Part shown: in pieces, positions 32,522-43,936 of the stretch
How the letters are laid out: each line of letters begins with the position of its first letter
Position numbering within the stretch: position 1 is the stretch's first letter
Source: Pythium myriotylum
Taxonomy: Eukaryota > Oomycota > Peronosporomycetes > Pythiales > Pythiaceae
Length of the DNA stretch: 64,000 nucleotides
Direction of reading: 5' to 3'
Assembly (NCBI GenBank): GCA_023091665.1
Contig: JALJCQ010000030.1
Span: 1,614,501 to 1,678,500, forward strand
Program-made: the position numbers and the translations under genes
The notes under the pieces: model-generated
Told to the model about the DNA's origin: nothing
The model's input: only the letters and a program-made list of their open reading frames with translations
Database searches by the model: none

Positions 32522-34172
32522 CTAAAGCTCGTACGACCTAAAGTTCTTGACTATCTCCATAACTTGGTCACCTCCAAATCGGCCGAGTGCACCTCGCGCC
32601 GCACTGACCTCTGAAAAGGCTCCAACACTATCTACGAGGGGTGAGGACACTGTGGGTGGTACTGCCGCTTCCCCTTTGAGTTGTTTGTAGGCAGCAGCAA
32701 CACGCGCAATCGCAAATGGTACAGGCTCGAAGCTGTGGTCTCCATAGAGTACTGGGGTCGTGTGGTCACCAGTAACGACAATTGAGACTTCAAGACCGTT
32801 GAGTTTCTCAAAGGCACCCAAGATTAACCTCCCGATCATCTCATCCGCCTTTTCGATAAAATGGATCTGCGGATCAGATTCTGTTAGCCAACTGGGACCA
32901 GTGATGGTCAAACGGTGCACCTACCTTTTTGTCGACATCTTTGTCATGCCCAGCATCATCAACAGCTTTCACGTGAACGAATCCGAACTCATAACGTTGA
33001 TCTTGATCACCGAGAGTCTTCAGTGCAGTCTCAGCCTTGGAAAGCAAATTGGTGTGGTAGTCACCAGTTGCACCAGGTGCCTTGATGAGGTCTATGCCCA
33101 GGGACATACCAAGTCCCGCGATAATGCACGTAGGTGCGATCATGAACGGCTTCATTCCGTGAACATTCTGAAAAGTGTCAACATTGATGCGCTCCCCTGG
33201 TCCACGGAGCAGCACAATGTTTGCTGGTGGCTCGCCCTTTGCCTCGCGCGCTTTGTTTATAGGGTGAGATCGAAGTTGGACATGAATTGCCTCCGACACA
33301 GCATTGAGAACACGGCTCGAGTACTCAGCCTCTGGAGAGTCGTCTAAAGGCGTCGACACTTGCAGTGGAAGGCTGTCACCACAGCACACCATTTCTAACC
33401 AATTGAATTGCTAAATCACCACGGTAGGTGGACTTACTTGTCTTTGAGGGGATCTGTGCCAGACATACGGTCACAAAGACCTTTGCCTTTGAACACGATT
33501 CCGCAGCGGTGCTCCGTCGCGTACTTGGTCGCAACGTGGATCTCAGGAAATCCGGGCACGCGCATACCATCCAAAAACGAGCAGAGATCAATGCCCCACG
33601 CTGGGAAGTTGCGGTCCACGCGGCGACGCACGACGATAGCCTCGCCCTTCTCATTCTGTTTCGAAGCCATGAGCCATAGGTTCACGAAAGCAAGGCGCTC
33701 GATGATGCTCACCTTGTCGAGAGTCGCAAAATTGCACTTGAATGCTACGTCACCTTTGTCCATTGCTAGCCCTGCGCCCATAGCCTCGAACGATCCTCGG
33801 CCGCGGTAGTGGCTAAGAAAGCCATAGTCCGTCAGTCCCCCGCATCACAAGCCCACCACATCTTGTCATTAGGCCGTACACGAATGGGTCGTAGCCAAAG
33901 ATGGACATGTGCGCCGTGTCGCTTCCACATGCAAAGCCTGGCGCGACCGGATCCAGTAGTCCGTTGAGTCCGCCGCCTAGTTGACCATGAGATTGGATTA
34001 GTCGACCCTCCCAGCAGCCAGCGCCAAGGAGCTACGCACGCGCGACGGCGTCCATGGCAGGCGTCTTGGCCGCCTCGAGCGTCGAGCGGTCGCGCAGCTG
34101 ACGCAGCGAGACGTCCGAGAGGCCGTCGATGAGCACGAAGAGCACGGCCTTGCGCGGCGGCGACGACGCCAT
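32522..34172 (-). CDS. 2,3-bisphosphoglycerate-independent phosphoglycerate mutase, archaeal ApgM type
   Basis: Exons on the minus strand: 34040..34172, 33880..33976, 33438..33812, 32925..33372 and 32522..32866; introns of 58-67 nt, all phase-consistent, giving 465 aa. ApgM hallmarks: [12 protein letters not shown] at the N-terminus; [18 protein letters not shown] with the Ser nucleophile; [26 protein letters not shown]; and VVTGDHTTP metal ligands. It interconverts 3- and 2-phosphoglycerate in glycolysis with Mn2+. Intron 3 has two candidate acceptors, but only the CAG ending at 33373 keeps frame. The ATG at 34172 is chosen because the catalytic core begins within ten residues; an upstream in-frame ATG near 34253 adds a Tyr/Thr-rich leader unlike the family. 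Confidence 0.94.
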
Positions 34173-34478
34173 CGCTGCGGAAGTGGTATATTCGGTCGTC
34201 GTGGAGTAGTAGTAGTAGATCCGCAGGCCTTCAACCTGCGTTACGCGATACATGTCGCACCAGATACCAGAGGTCGTCGTTGTCCGAAAAATTCCGGAAA
34301 GATAACTCGGAGGGGGAAAGGAATTTTTCGGGCCGAAGGAAACAGTCAGGGCGATAAATTTCCATTGACGTGTCTAGGGCAGAGTGATGGTCTCGGCCAA
34401 CAACACAACCAGAGCTCTTCGCGGCGGATGCCGTTTCTCACAAGTCGGAGCGAGGCTTCCTAGACGACCCCACTGGCC
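34173..34478. other. Divergent intergenic region
   Basis: These 306 bp lie between the phosphoglycerate mutase start (-) and the conserved unknown start (+). The region is expected to hold both promoters. No repeat, RNA or coding signal is supported. Confidence 0.4.
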
Positions 34479-36454
34479 ATGAGCGTGAGCGGATGGGAGA
34501 CGCGGTCCACGACCAGCACCATGTCCATGGACGACCGCCGCGCTCGCCAGTACCAGCACCCGCAGCCGCGCCGGCCGCCCGCCGAGAACCAGTGGAGCGC
34601 CACCGCGTCGCAGTCCTCGCACGCCGCGAGGAGCCGCCACGGGGACGCGCCGTCGCGCCACCTTTCGTTCCCGGCTCAGCACCAGAACGACGCATACGGA
34701 CCCCCTCCAGGCTACGCCGAGCGCCCGGCGGACGCGCACCACCGGCGGCAGCAGAGCGATCGACTCCCGCGCCCAAGTGCCGCGAGTGCCTACCAAAACC
34801 AGGTGCCGTACTACGAGCAGCAGCAGCCGACTTTTGATCAGCGACAAGCGCCGAGGGTACGGCAATCGCCGCAGCAACAATACCACAAGCAGTATTATTC
34901 TCCGGTCGACCACGCAAGGAAACGACCCCAAGAACTACCGACCTACACTGACCCTCAGCAACCCCCTCAAAACTTTTATTCGACCCCGCAGTACGATCAA
35001 CCAGAGTACGGTTATCAGCAGTCGAATCCAGATCCACGGCAAAGGCTGGCCAAGAAGCAGTCGTTTTACGGCAAGAATCAGCCAGTAGCTCCGATCATCC
35101 AAGAGGAAGATTTCCACGACTCGTTGCCACCACCATTGCCCGTGCGTCGTGGCCCCTCCCCAATCCCCATCGAGCTGCCTGACCACCCTGTTCGCGAGAC
35201 TCCAGCAACATCAGGCTCATCGTCGGCCGACGACGAACCGATTAATATCGATGATGTGCTCCTGGGCAAGCGATGGACTGTCCAAATTATCTCCCATCTC
35301 TGCCAATTTCAGCGACAAGAGCTTGGAGAGTATGCTCACGAGCTGGTGAAATTCCTCCGTGGGAATGCCGTCATGAACTACGAGCAGGAGTTCGGATACA
35401 GTGTGATGATCCGGTACACATCCGAGTGTGTCGTCTTTCAAATTGTTGAAGCCCGAGACCTCCACGCCGAACTCTACATTGAGAGGATGGAGCAGCCACA
35501 GCGACAAGAGCAAAAGTTAGACACGAATCAGTTCGGCGAAGGCGAGGCAGACATCAGGCAACGCACCGGCAGCTTCGTTGTATACTTACCGAAAAGCGCA
35601 GAAGACGGCAACTCTTTTGGCCGTCTTGGTCCTGGTGGAGGGAATAACGGCCAGAGGCGTTCAAAGCATGGTGCGCGCAACGACGAGAATGGCATTGAAA
35701 ATGGCCGAGGACTTGGTGGCACTCGAGGAGATCCCAAGTACGTGTTCCTCCAGCGCGGGAATGAAGAACTCATGTCCTGGGTGGGTTCGTGGGTGCAAAG
35801 GCGCTTCCAGTGCGTCATCGGGTTTCTCGATGTGCATGTAACTGAGGATAACCTCCGGCGAAGCGCTCGTAACTGGGTTATCGAAGCTCTTGAGCGCGAG
35901 GCTAAGATCGAGAAACAAAAACTACGGAAAGCAGAGAAAGTGCGGAAGGTGAGTGCAGCCAGCGGCGATGAGATGTCCAATAGCCCCAACGGGCACCACC
36001 CGCAGCCAATGGCTTGGCCAATGCGAGCGCCGCTACTGCTGAAGTACCGCAGCAAGAAAGAAACCGACGTCGTGAAAGCCTACACGCTGACGTTGCCGTG
36101 GGCCAGCGTAAGGCGAGTTCACGCCCTGATGGATGGTGGAGTTGGTAGTGCCCTGGGGACCGTGCCAGAGGTTATTGATCGGCTCGAGCACCTGTACTTC
36201 GGCAACCTCCAGCGAGACATCGCAGCGATGGAGCTCACCGGCATCCAGATGGAAGAGGTAGAAGTGGACATTGAGGGTCGAGTCAAGGTGAGTCCTTGGG
36301 AAGTGGGAAGAGATCTGTTTTTTCTGCAACTAACGGTTTCTCTTGGTGCCAGTTTTTCAAACCCACGTTGGTCCACTCTGTACTGCAGAGCTTCCTCGAC
36401 ATCTTCGTCGTGCAGCCTGCTCCCGTCCCGACGGAGCCCGTGATGACATTTTAG
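34479..36454 (+). CDS. Conserved-looking protein of unknown function
   Basis: Exons 34479..36287 and 36353..36454, joined by a 65-nt intron (GTGAGT...CAG) in phase, give 636 aa. The first ~250 residues are disordered and rich in Gln, Pro, Tyr and Arg. From ~255 a folded alpha/beta region begins (DVLLGKRWTVQIISHLCQFQ), interrupted near 370-410 by a Gly/Asn/Arg-rich insert. The protein ends in alternating strands and helices; exon 2 supplies FFKPTLVHSVLQSFLDIF. A final strand-helix pair of this kind occurs in several kinetochore and adaptor proteins, but I cannot assign a family. The frame and splice are sound; the function is open. Confidence 0.8.
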
Positions 36455-36665
36455 AGTGCTGAATCCCGTTGAGTGTACACAACGTGTTACTGATTGCAAT
36501 CAAACCCCAACGAGACTTACGATTCCCAAATATCAGAATCCAAGCACCGGTATGAAACCGGTGGCGTGTGGTAGTCGCTGGAGGCCCCACTTTGGACCCC
36601 CCAGAAGTGCATCCGCCAAACGTCAACTCGGTCTCCACCCCACGAGTGCCACGAAGCCCGCGGCC

Positions 36666-37465
36666 ATGGCGCCAAACTTCAAGATGATGGCGGTGAGCTT
36701 CGGCCTCATGATGGCCAGCAACGCCTACCTCGACAAGGAGAACGAGAGTGCGTCGTGCCGAGTGCAGTCCCGCCGACTCTGTGGACGCTGACGACCTCGT
36801 GCTCTTGTTTCGCAGCCCACACGCTGATCGTGCGCGTGCTCTACGTGATCTCGCAAGCCGCGTGCTACGCCGTGCTGGGCTACCTCTACTACAAGGCGAT
36901 GGTGGGTTTGGGTTGGCTCCGCTCGTTTGAGCCTGAGGTCGTGACACTGAGCCGCTCGTGATGTGTCCCTCCAGAACAATACGGAGCCTGGGGTGCTGAC
37001 CGTGAAGGAGGACGTCGGTTTCGGGCAGGAAGGCGAGCGCGACGAGAAGGTCACGGTCTCGGAGCACGACATGCGCATGTGCTGGAAGGATATTCAGCGA
37101 GTACGTAGTGGCTGATTCCGTATTTGTGGCCGCGGACGTGCTGATCTCTGACCGCGATCTGCCTGTAGTTTGGTCTCGGCACGGTTGTGACGGTCTTCAT
37201 TCATTACAAGTGGGGCTTCTTCCCGCCGCTTCTCATTCAGACCGTATCGCAGCCGTTCAACGTGTACCAGTTGCCGCTCTTCCGCATCACCGTGCGAGGC
37301 GAACGCGCCTGGGGCGAACTGCGCCGCCCATGGCAGGACCCGACTACGATGGGCAAGCAGTGGAACGCGTGGAACGACACCATTCAGTCAGCGCTTACGG
37401 GGGAGCGTCCGCCGCCGCGTCAGAGTAAGAAAGCGGCGAAGAAGGCAGCCAAGAAGGGAAAATAG
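36666..37465 (+). CDS. SND3: SND3/PHO88-type ER membrane targeting protein
   Basis: Exons 36666..36747, 36816..36901, 36975..37100 and 37169..37465 give 196 aa, close to yeast Pho88 (188); introns are 68, 73 and 68 nt with GT...AG ends. Residues ~28-56 form a membrane helix (VRVLYVISQAACYAVLGYLY). Family features follow: EKVTVSEHDMRMCWKDIQR, a second hydrophobic stretch (FGLGTVVTVFIHYKWGFFPP), LIQTVSQPFNVYQLPLFRI and GELRRPW. The tail is Lys/Ala-rich (KKAAKKAAKKGK). SND3 takes part in SRP-independent targeting of membrane proteins to the ER. The gene is tandem to the preceding one (211 bp) and convergent with glutathione synthetase. Confidence 0.9.
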
Positions 37466-37651
37466 ACTCGCTCTTAGAAGACTAGGCGAATGGACATCAC
37501 TGTCAATCCAAAAGTGTAGTGCTTTGAGCGACGTCTTTATGCCGATTAATAGACATCGCGTCTACCACGTTTATATGCATATTGTCTCGAGATAATGGGA
37601 GACCGTACGCGTTCAGTAGAGTCTCGCTTTGGCTCATGAGACTGCGACTTT

Positions 37652-39355
37652 CTACACAAGTAGCGGGCTGCTGACGACCGAGAAGCCAGTAGCAACGCCA
37701 CCCTCATTCGTTCCGGACAGCTTGGTGCGCAGTAGGTGGCCAGCGTGTTTGTTGAGAATCTCGTTGCCGTCATCGAAGAGCGCGGTGATGTACATGCCAA
37801 GCTCGCTGATCGTACTACCACTCGCAGTCAATCCATTGCGGACTAGCACCTGCAGGCACAAGAATACTGGGTAAGGGAGACTGAGACAAAAAGTATAGTT
37901 CAGGGAGTCCAATCGTACCGCGGGATTTTCGTTGGGGAAAATACGTTCCATGAGGATGTACGACTCGAGCTCTTCAGGAGACATGGTCTTCATCGCTTCG
38001 GCCACGTCATCACCATAAAGGTTGTTGCCTCCGCCTTCGCGCTGCGGCTTGAGCACGTATGCTCGAGAGTTGTCGATCGCCATGTGCTTCACCTGAGGTG
38101 TCTTATCCGAGTCCTTTTCTAGCCCCCACAGACCTGCAAAAGAAGTGTCCAGAAGCGACGCTTCTTCTTCGTTCATGAAACGGCGCAGCGATGATGGCTC
38201 GGCAAGAACCTGTTGCACTTTCTTCGTGCCAGCTAGATGGTACGCAATCGACGGACACTTGATGGCGAACGAGCGTTCGATAAGTGTGCGGCCTTCCCAT
38301 TCTTGCTCAGTCGGATAATCGTCCGGGGTGTACGCAGACCGGTAGTACGCTACAGCAACTTCCTGTTCGGCCACAAAAAGCCGACGCTTACCGTCTCGCG
38401 ATGCGTCGATTTTGGCCTCCGTTTGCATTTCTGCCATGGTCTTACGAAGTACTCGTATACCATGATGAGACAGCAGATTGTACTCGATCCAGCGCTGGTC
38501 AATCGAATTCGCCTCGTTTGGCTGGACGACAAACACCACAATCGCTCTGAGAACAAGTTATCTAGTCAGTGAATTGGTCAAGAAACGATCATCGTGCAGG
38601 TTCCGCACTTACTCCTTCACACCATAGTGCTTATGAGCGACTGCAATCGAGTTTGGCAATTCATTGATCGCGTGGTTGGCCGGAAGCCTGCTGGATAGTT
38701 CTTCCAACGGCACCTGGTAGTGCTCCTGAAGGGACGGGAGTGCATGCGCAAGACGGTCAACAAGGAAGCTGTGCAGCTGAGACGTCAGCGAGCTGATGCA
38801 GCCAAACGACGACGAGATCGTGTTGAGTTCGACCTGGAGAAGCCGCTGCGTGTCGCCTGGAGTATCGGCCTGAGGCTCATGGAGCATATAATCCGAGCGA
38901 TGAATACCCAGATACGCCTTCTGCTGAATACCTTCGGCTTGTACTTGCTTGGAGAGCTCAAGCAGCCGCGCTGTGAACTTGTCCTCGTGGACGACGGTCT
39001 CCAACGTCTTGTGGAGCCACGTCAAGTCACGACTGGCGCGATCCACAAGTCGTCCGTATACCGGGGAGAGCTTGATGCCATGCTCAAACTGAGTCTTAGG
39101 CAGCTGAACTGGCAAGAGACAGAACGGGATGTGGGTGAACGTCGCGAGCTGGGCGGCGTTCGGGACGGCGGCCTTCCAGCGGACGAGCATGCCGTGGGCA
39201 GCCGCCCACGAGATGGCCTGCTCCTTCACGTCCTCGAGCTGCTCGCGCGAGAGGCCGAGCACGGCGCCATCGTGGACAGAAGGGTCCGCCTGCGAGCCAT
39301 CGTGCTGCCCTGCCGCCTGGTTGCCGAGCGACGCCGTCGCCAAGAGATCCGCCAT
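37652..39355 (-). CDS. GSS: Glutathione synthetase (eukaryotic type)
   Basis: Exons on the minus strand: 38613..39355, 37919..38546 and 37652..37849, with introns of 66 and 69 nt, give 522 aa. Markers include the glycine-rich loop KPQREGGGNN, HRSDYMLH with LQVELNTISSSFG (substrate and Mg2+ site), and LNKHAGHLLRTKLSG with GGVATGFSVV at the C-terminal ATP-grasp lid. It joins gamma-glutamylcysteine and glycine with ATP, the last step of glutathione synthesis in the cytosol. I use the ATG at 39355 (MADLLATASLGNQ); the open frame before it lacks another ATG and contains an initiator-like TCACTCACATTG (39371..39382). A TIR transposon lies ~200 bp upstream. Confidence 0.97.
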
Positions 39356-40512
39356 GGCCGACCACTTCGTCAATGTGAGTGAGCTGCTCAAGAGCTCTCT
39401 GGTGACGATGACTGTGGGCCCCAGAGACTGTTCATTGGCTGAAATAAACTCGGCCGAAGATAACGGGTTGGCGTAACCAACGTGGGACGTGGGCTACACA
39501 GGAGTGATAGTCGTTTAGGTCATCGCGATTGCGTAGAGATGGCTACGCAGTATTGTCCCGGCCAAAAAACTTGTCAAGGATTTCGCACGTGCAAATGACC
39601 CCTTCAATGGGAAAAAACCTATAGCGATTGTTTGATATATAGTATTTTCCCATGCGTAGAATTCATTTTTGAGGTCTGTTTTGGCTGATTCGAAGCCGTT
39701 TTCACGATACAGGCGCCGAAAAAAGGCATTCAAATTCGGCCTGTTCTGATTGCCTCAACATCGTCTCTTTTCTGCAATGACGAGACCATCTTATTGGTGG
39801 AAAACACAAATCATATGGTTTTTAGAGGATTAGGGTTAATTTGAGGGTTTCTCGGACAAGCCCGCTGAATGAACCTCACTGATTCATGAGATATGCGAGA
39901 TATCAAACTACACAGGTAGTTGGACACTGTTTAAAATTACAAATCGGCACAGATTATTGTGGGATTATGAAGTATATATTATTGGATACAGGTAAGAGAC
40001 ATCAATCGGTTAATACTCGAAGAGCCTTCAGCAGCAGCGATTTCCAAGCCGCCACCCGCGATGCACGGCTCCTCTGGGCATGAAACTCTGTCTGCTGTGA
40101 AGCGCAGATAACGCGCTACACGATGGTATAATTTTTTCTACATGGGATGGCTTTGAGCGAACACTAGACAGAAATCTTTTCCATCTTGGGTGATTATGAG
40201 CTCCTAGACGTGTGGTTATTGACGACCCGAAGTTGCTCTCAATGAATCCCCAGGCTGAAAAACTGTTTTGGGCGTGTAGAGGAGATCTAGAGGAACATTT
40301 TAAGCGTCGAAACGTTCTCATAACGGTTGATTTGGTGGAGATATTCTGGAAAACGTCACGTGTTAGAAAAATCCTTGACAAGTATTTTGGCCGGGACAAT
40401 AGCCTACACGAAATCAGTACTTAATCATCAAAAGACACATAAGAATCAGTTGATTATTGTGGAGCTGAGAGGTTTCGTGTATGCACTGCGTTTTCGCTCA
40501 CCCCGCACTCGC
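39356..40512. other. Upstream region of glutathione synthetase containing a transposon
   Basis: Apart from the TIR element at 39553..40399 there is no supported gene. About 200 bp separate the GSS start codon from the left TIR and ~110 bp separate the right TIR from the symporter stop. A lone TTAGGGTTAATTTGAGGGTTT-like telomeric motif lies inside the element near 39830-39850. Confidence 0.6.
39553..40399. mobile_element. Non-autonomous TIR DNA transposon (Tc1/mariner-like or MITE), TA target duplication
   Basis: The ends are 31-bp inverted repeats (39553..39583 and 40369..40399) that match at 30 of 31 positions, both beginning TTGTCCCGGCCAAAA read inward. TA dinucleotides flank both ends (39551-39552 and 40400-40401), as expected for Tc1/mariner insertion. 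A CACGTG motif follows each repeat a few bases inside. The 847-bp interior is AT-rich compared with its neighbours and has only short frames with no recognisable DDE/D transposase, so it needs a helper elsewhere. The near-identity of the TIRs suggests a fairly recent insertion. Confidence 0.85.
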
Positions 40513-41904
40513 TCAAGCCTCGTGGAGGCTCGGCTTGTGCGCAAAGCTCGTCTTCTCGATGTATTCCTCCTCGGTCGCGAGGCGCAGCTGACGCTCGCGC
40601 TCCCAGTCGGGCGAGCGGAATTCATTCTCGATCTTGGCCATGACAACGGCGGCCAAGCAGTTGCCGAGCACGTTCGTGCACGTGCGAGCCATGTCCATGA
40701 ACCAGTCAGCGCCGAGGATCAGCGCTACAGGCCATGCCGGGATGTCGAACTGGTCCAGGGTCGACGCGAGGACGATGATGGCAGCCGAACGCACGCCGGC
40801 TACGCCCTTGGACGAGATCATGAGCAACAGCACCATCACGATCTGCTCGCCGATTGATTTGTGGATACCCGCAGCCTGAGCACAGAAGACCGAGGCGAGC
40901 GAGAGGTAGAGCGTTGAGCCGTCCAGGTTGAACGAGTAGCCGAAGGGCACAACGAACGCCGAGACGTGCGACGGCACACCGTACTCATCGAGGGCTTCAA
41001 ACACCTTGGGCAGAGCAGCTTCAGAGGTGGCTGTCGTGTACGCGATGATTAGCGGCTCCCGCATGGCCGTCACGAACGAGACAGGGTTGATCTTGAAGAT
41101 AAGCATAATAGGGCCAAAGATGATGATGATGAATAGGATGAGCGTACCATAAACCGTCCCGACCAACGCGCCAAGGCTGTGGAGAGCCGAGAGGCCATTA
41201 GTGCCAATGGCATTGGCAATAGCAAAGCAGACACCCACAGGAGCCGACCAGATAACGATGTCAACGAACTTGAACATCATCTCCATCACCGCCCGGGCGA
41301 TGGTGAGGATAAGGCGCTTAGGCTCCTCGTGGAGCTGGGCGGTCGAGACACCGACGAGAATCGACGCAACAAGCACCTGAAGTAGCTCCGACGAGCCTGA
41401 TCCACCCATCATCTCGCCCCACGTCTTGGGCGTCAAGTGGTTCATCCAAGCAGCGAATGTGAACGGGGACGCCGTGGCCGACGGCTTGTAATCTCCCTTC
41501 TTTTTGATGCTGCTCACGTGGCCTGGCTTGATGATGTTGACCGATAAGAGGCCGATGATCAGCGCAAACGTCGTGACGATCTCGAAGTACAAGAGCGATT
41601 TCCACGAGAGACGGCCCAGTTGCTTCATGTCGTGGTGACCAGCGATACCGACAACGAGTGACGAAAACACGAGAGGGAATACGATGAATTGGATCGGGCG
41701 CAAGAAAAGCTGTGCCATTGGGGCCGCTTTCTTCGAGAACGTTGGAGCCCAATGACCTAGGATGATGCCGATCGCCGTGCCGACAACGATCCAGAACGTC
41801 AGCGACGTGAGGATCGTGCGACGCAACGACTTGCGGGGCGGAGGCAAGACCGCAGGGTCGAGCTTGAAGTCTTGAGTCGGTGTTGCGACTGGCGAAGGCA
41901 CCAT
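40513..41904 (-). CDS. Sodium/proton-coupled dicarboxylate (glutamate/aspartate) symporter, DAACS/SLC1 family
   Basis: Single-exon protein of 463 aa with about eight membrane helices. Family signatures: RPIQFIVFPLVFSSLVVGI, the re-entrant-loop equivalent TATSEAALPKVFEAL, PFGYSFNLDGSTLYLSLASV (the NMDG-like ion-site motif reads NLDG), and DWFMDMARTCTNVLGNCLAA (Asp and Arg substrate contacts). It would import acidic amino acids or C4-dicarboxylates at the plasma membrane. The frame is open to 42171, but I place the start at 41904 because a strong initiator-like motif (41927..41944) lies just upstream of it and the conserved part begins soon after. The tail is cytosolic and basic/acidic. Confidence 0.94.
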   Translation of the reverse strand: MVPSPVATPTQDFKLDPAVLPPPRKSLRRTILTSLTFWIVVGTAIGIILGHWAPTFSKKAAPMAQLFLRPIQFIVFPLVFSSLVVGIAGHHDMKQLGRLSWKSLLYFEIVTTFALIIGLLSVNIIKPGHVSSIKKKGDYKPSATASPFTFAAWMNHLTPKTWGEMMGGSGSSELLQVLVASILVGVSTAQLHEEPKRLILTIARAVMEMMFKFVDIVIWSAPVGVCFAIANAIGTNGLSALHSLGALVGTVYGTLILFIIIIFGPIMLIFKINPVSFVTAMREPLIIAYTTATSEAALPKVFEALDEYGVPSHVSAFVVPFGYSFNLDGSTLYLSLASVFCAQAAGIHKSIGEQIVMVLLLMISSKGVAGVRSAAIIVLASTLDQFDIPAWPVALILGADWFMDMARTCTNVLGNCLAAVVMAKIENEFRSPDWERERQLRLATEEEYIEKTSFAHKPSLHEA

Positions 41905-41926
41905 GTCTGTGTGTCGTGGAGCTGGT

Positions 41927-41944
41927 AGATTGGGAAATGAATGG
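41927..41944 (-). promoter_or_regulatory. Oomycete initiator-like motif of the symporter gene
   Basis: The minus strand reads CATTCATTTCCCAATCTA, an excellent match to the oomycete TCATTYYNCAWTT initiator, ~25-40 nt before the ATG at 41904. It argues against the longer in-frame starts at 42079 and 42171. Confidence 0.55.
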
Positions 41945-42286
41945 GCAAAGTAAAGGGGTCTTGTGTTTGCGGTGGCAGTGGATGCTGGTGAGGAACGAAG
42001 GCTGCGACTGATATACGCGCACAGGCCAGGTGGATGGGCAGCAAATCGGCGACCCGGGAATCCCAGCGGGAATGCCATGATCACACTCGCAATCGGGGCA
42101 TCAAACACACAACAATCTGTGGGTAGGGATGGGCAGGCAACGCACGTCAAGAGAGACAGGGTGCTCTTCAAGGTACTGCAGTGCGCATGGCAAATCGTTC
42201 CGAGCGATTCGCTATCGTCGGCAGACTTGGCAGCCTACAGGAAGAACACACTAAATGCTGACCAGTCCAACTGTACCGGATCTATC

Positions 42287-43669
42287 TTATGTCCAGGTAT
42301 TCGTATTCGTGTCAAGTTCTAGATATTCTCTCAAAGCTTCGAACAACGGTGTAGAGTAGTAAGTGAAATCTGAACGAAAGATGCCCAATCGGCTTTCCTC
42401 ACCGATTGGTGCCTTATACAGCGTAACCAACACGCTGTCGTTCTGTTCTCCACTAGTAATAATTGTGCAAGAACACGCACATGCAGTCCCGTGGGCGAGA
42501 AGACCGCGACTTGGGACAAGAAGAAGCTACAGTCGATCTGATCCAAGCGACGATGGTCATCCGTGGTGGCTGCCAATGGCAGCTTCGATCTTCAGAGCCA
42601 GCGTGACGCCTTTGAGCAGGGCGTCAGCAATGCACCGTCTCATTCCTCACATCTCCACCCAAGGCAAGTCACCAGTTGCACATAAAAAGGACCACCACCC
42701 TGTACTGTGCTCTCCACGTCTCAAATTGAGAGTTATTCTAGTAGCTCTCCAAATCACAAGAAGCGAAGTCCACCGCAGCCTGTCTTGCCACTGTAAGGGG
42801 CCAGGCGAGTGTACTGATCTCGAGGCGACGGTCTGAGGTAACTGAGGTCTTCGCTTTCTTATCTTTTCTGAGCTGTTCAACATCACCAAATTCGGTGCTT
42901 TTCTCACCGAGCAGCGTGTGATCATTACAAGCTGCTCAATCGAAATCGACAAAGGGGGCGGGAGAGAAGAGATGCTGAGTGCTTCATCGACGAGCCATCT
43001 TCGCCCGCCATGATCCATGTGTCGGATCTCAAGCGGATACGAAAAAGATAGAGAGCGGGTTGTAGTGTGACGACGCGACTGCTAGAGTGCAAAGCCTGCG
43101 CAAAGGCAATCATGAAGGCTGCAGGGAGACCAGGTATTTCTTTCCTGCAACCTGGACATCGCATTGTGCACAATAGCGAATCATCGCATCGGCTCGTCGA
43201 CATATGACATAGAGGCAATTACGGGTGCATTTTGACCGCACCCTTTTGAGTGTAGGAAGAAAATCTCAGCCGCTTGCCATCGCACTCAATCGGGAACCTA
43301 GCGCCTTATCCTACGGAATTGTGAGCTTCAACCGGTAGTCAGAATGACCCGAATAGTGATTCGCGACACTCTCCTGCAAGGGCCGCCAAGTATCCCATCG
43401 CACCCAGCTTGCAGAAGGGAAAGCAATTGTTCCGGGATGCAAGCACAGCGGAAGACACTCTTCGCAGTGTCGTCACGGATTGGACATGTGGCAAAGCGTG
43501 CACTGAGATCCATTGATAACTTCTCAACACGTTCGTCGTAGCGTTGCGCAACTTAATGACAGGGTGCTGTTTGTGTTTCAGGATGCGACACAATCTCCGC
43601 AGTTGATTCGAACGAGCTCACTCCACTCCAGAGTAGTAGATCCTCTGCAGATACAGTAGCACCTGCCAT
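42287..43669 (-). pseudogene. Possible minus-strand multi-exon gene or decayed gene, unresolved
   Basis: Several minus-strand segments have protein-like composition but I could not join them into one model. They are: 43669 downward (MAGATVSAEDLLLWSG..., one in-frame TAA, then AQRYDERVEKLSMDLSARF...CIPEQLLSLLQAG, to 43328); a Cys-rich piece around 43160 (YCAQCDVQVAGKKYLVSLQ); 42738..42935 (HTLLGEKSTEFGDVEQLRKD..., preceded by a CAG acceptor); and 42287..42526 (SGEQNDSVLVTLYKAPIGEE...FEALREYLEL, preceded by TGTAG). Candidate introns are either too short or in the wrong phase. It may be a real gene with small exons, two genes, or a pseudogene; I recognise no family. The type given here is a placeholder for an unresolved or broken locus. 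Confidence 0.22.
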
Positions 43670-43936
43670 GTCCCAGCGAGGCTTCTTCCTCAAAGTGTTT
43701 CAGATCCTATCCTGGGAGACTAAACCCACACTACAGTTCCAGTACTGAGCCGCCCAAGTTCGCTATCCACGACTGCAATACAGTCCACGGCTAATGGACG
43801 CGGCGTTGCCTTCGGTGACGCAAGAGAAATGTACTGTTGAGGGTCTGGCTTGATTCCTGACTAACGATCCATCAACCCCACCATGAACAGCAACGTGTTC
43901 TCGGGGTCCTTCTGATCTAGCTTGGCTTAGTATCGC

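Larger units (their letters stand above)
41905..43936. other. Long intergenic region with unresolved coding signal
   Basis: About 2 kb between the symporter start (-) and the DNAJC21 start (+). It contains the symporter promoter and the protein-like minus-strand segments described for 42287..43669. No tRNA, transposon end or plus-strand gene is supported. Confidence 0.4.

Noticed and set aside
33395..33437. 43-nt phosphoglycerate mutase intron ending GGTTAG
   Set aside because: It puts the next exon in the wrong phase; the CAG at 33373 keeps frame and gives a typical 65-nt intron.
39515..40424. Short frames inside the TIR element read as transposase remnants
   Set aside because: No DDE/D motif or helix-turn-helix was recognised and the frames run into the inverted repeats; the element is best called non-autonomous.
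41905..42171. Longer N-terminus for the symporter (starts at 42079 or 42171)
   Set aside because: The strong initiator-like motif at 41927..41944 would lie inside the coding region, and the added residues are Ser/Pro/Arg noise.
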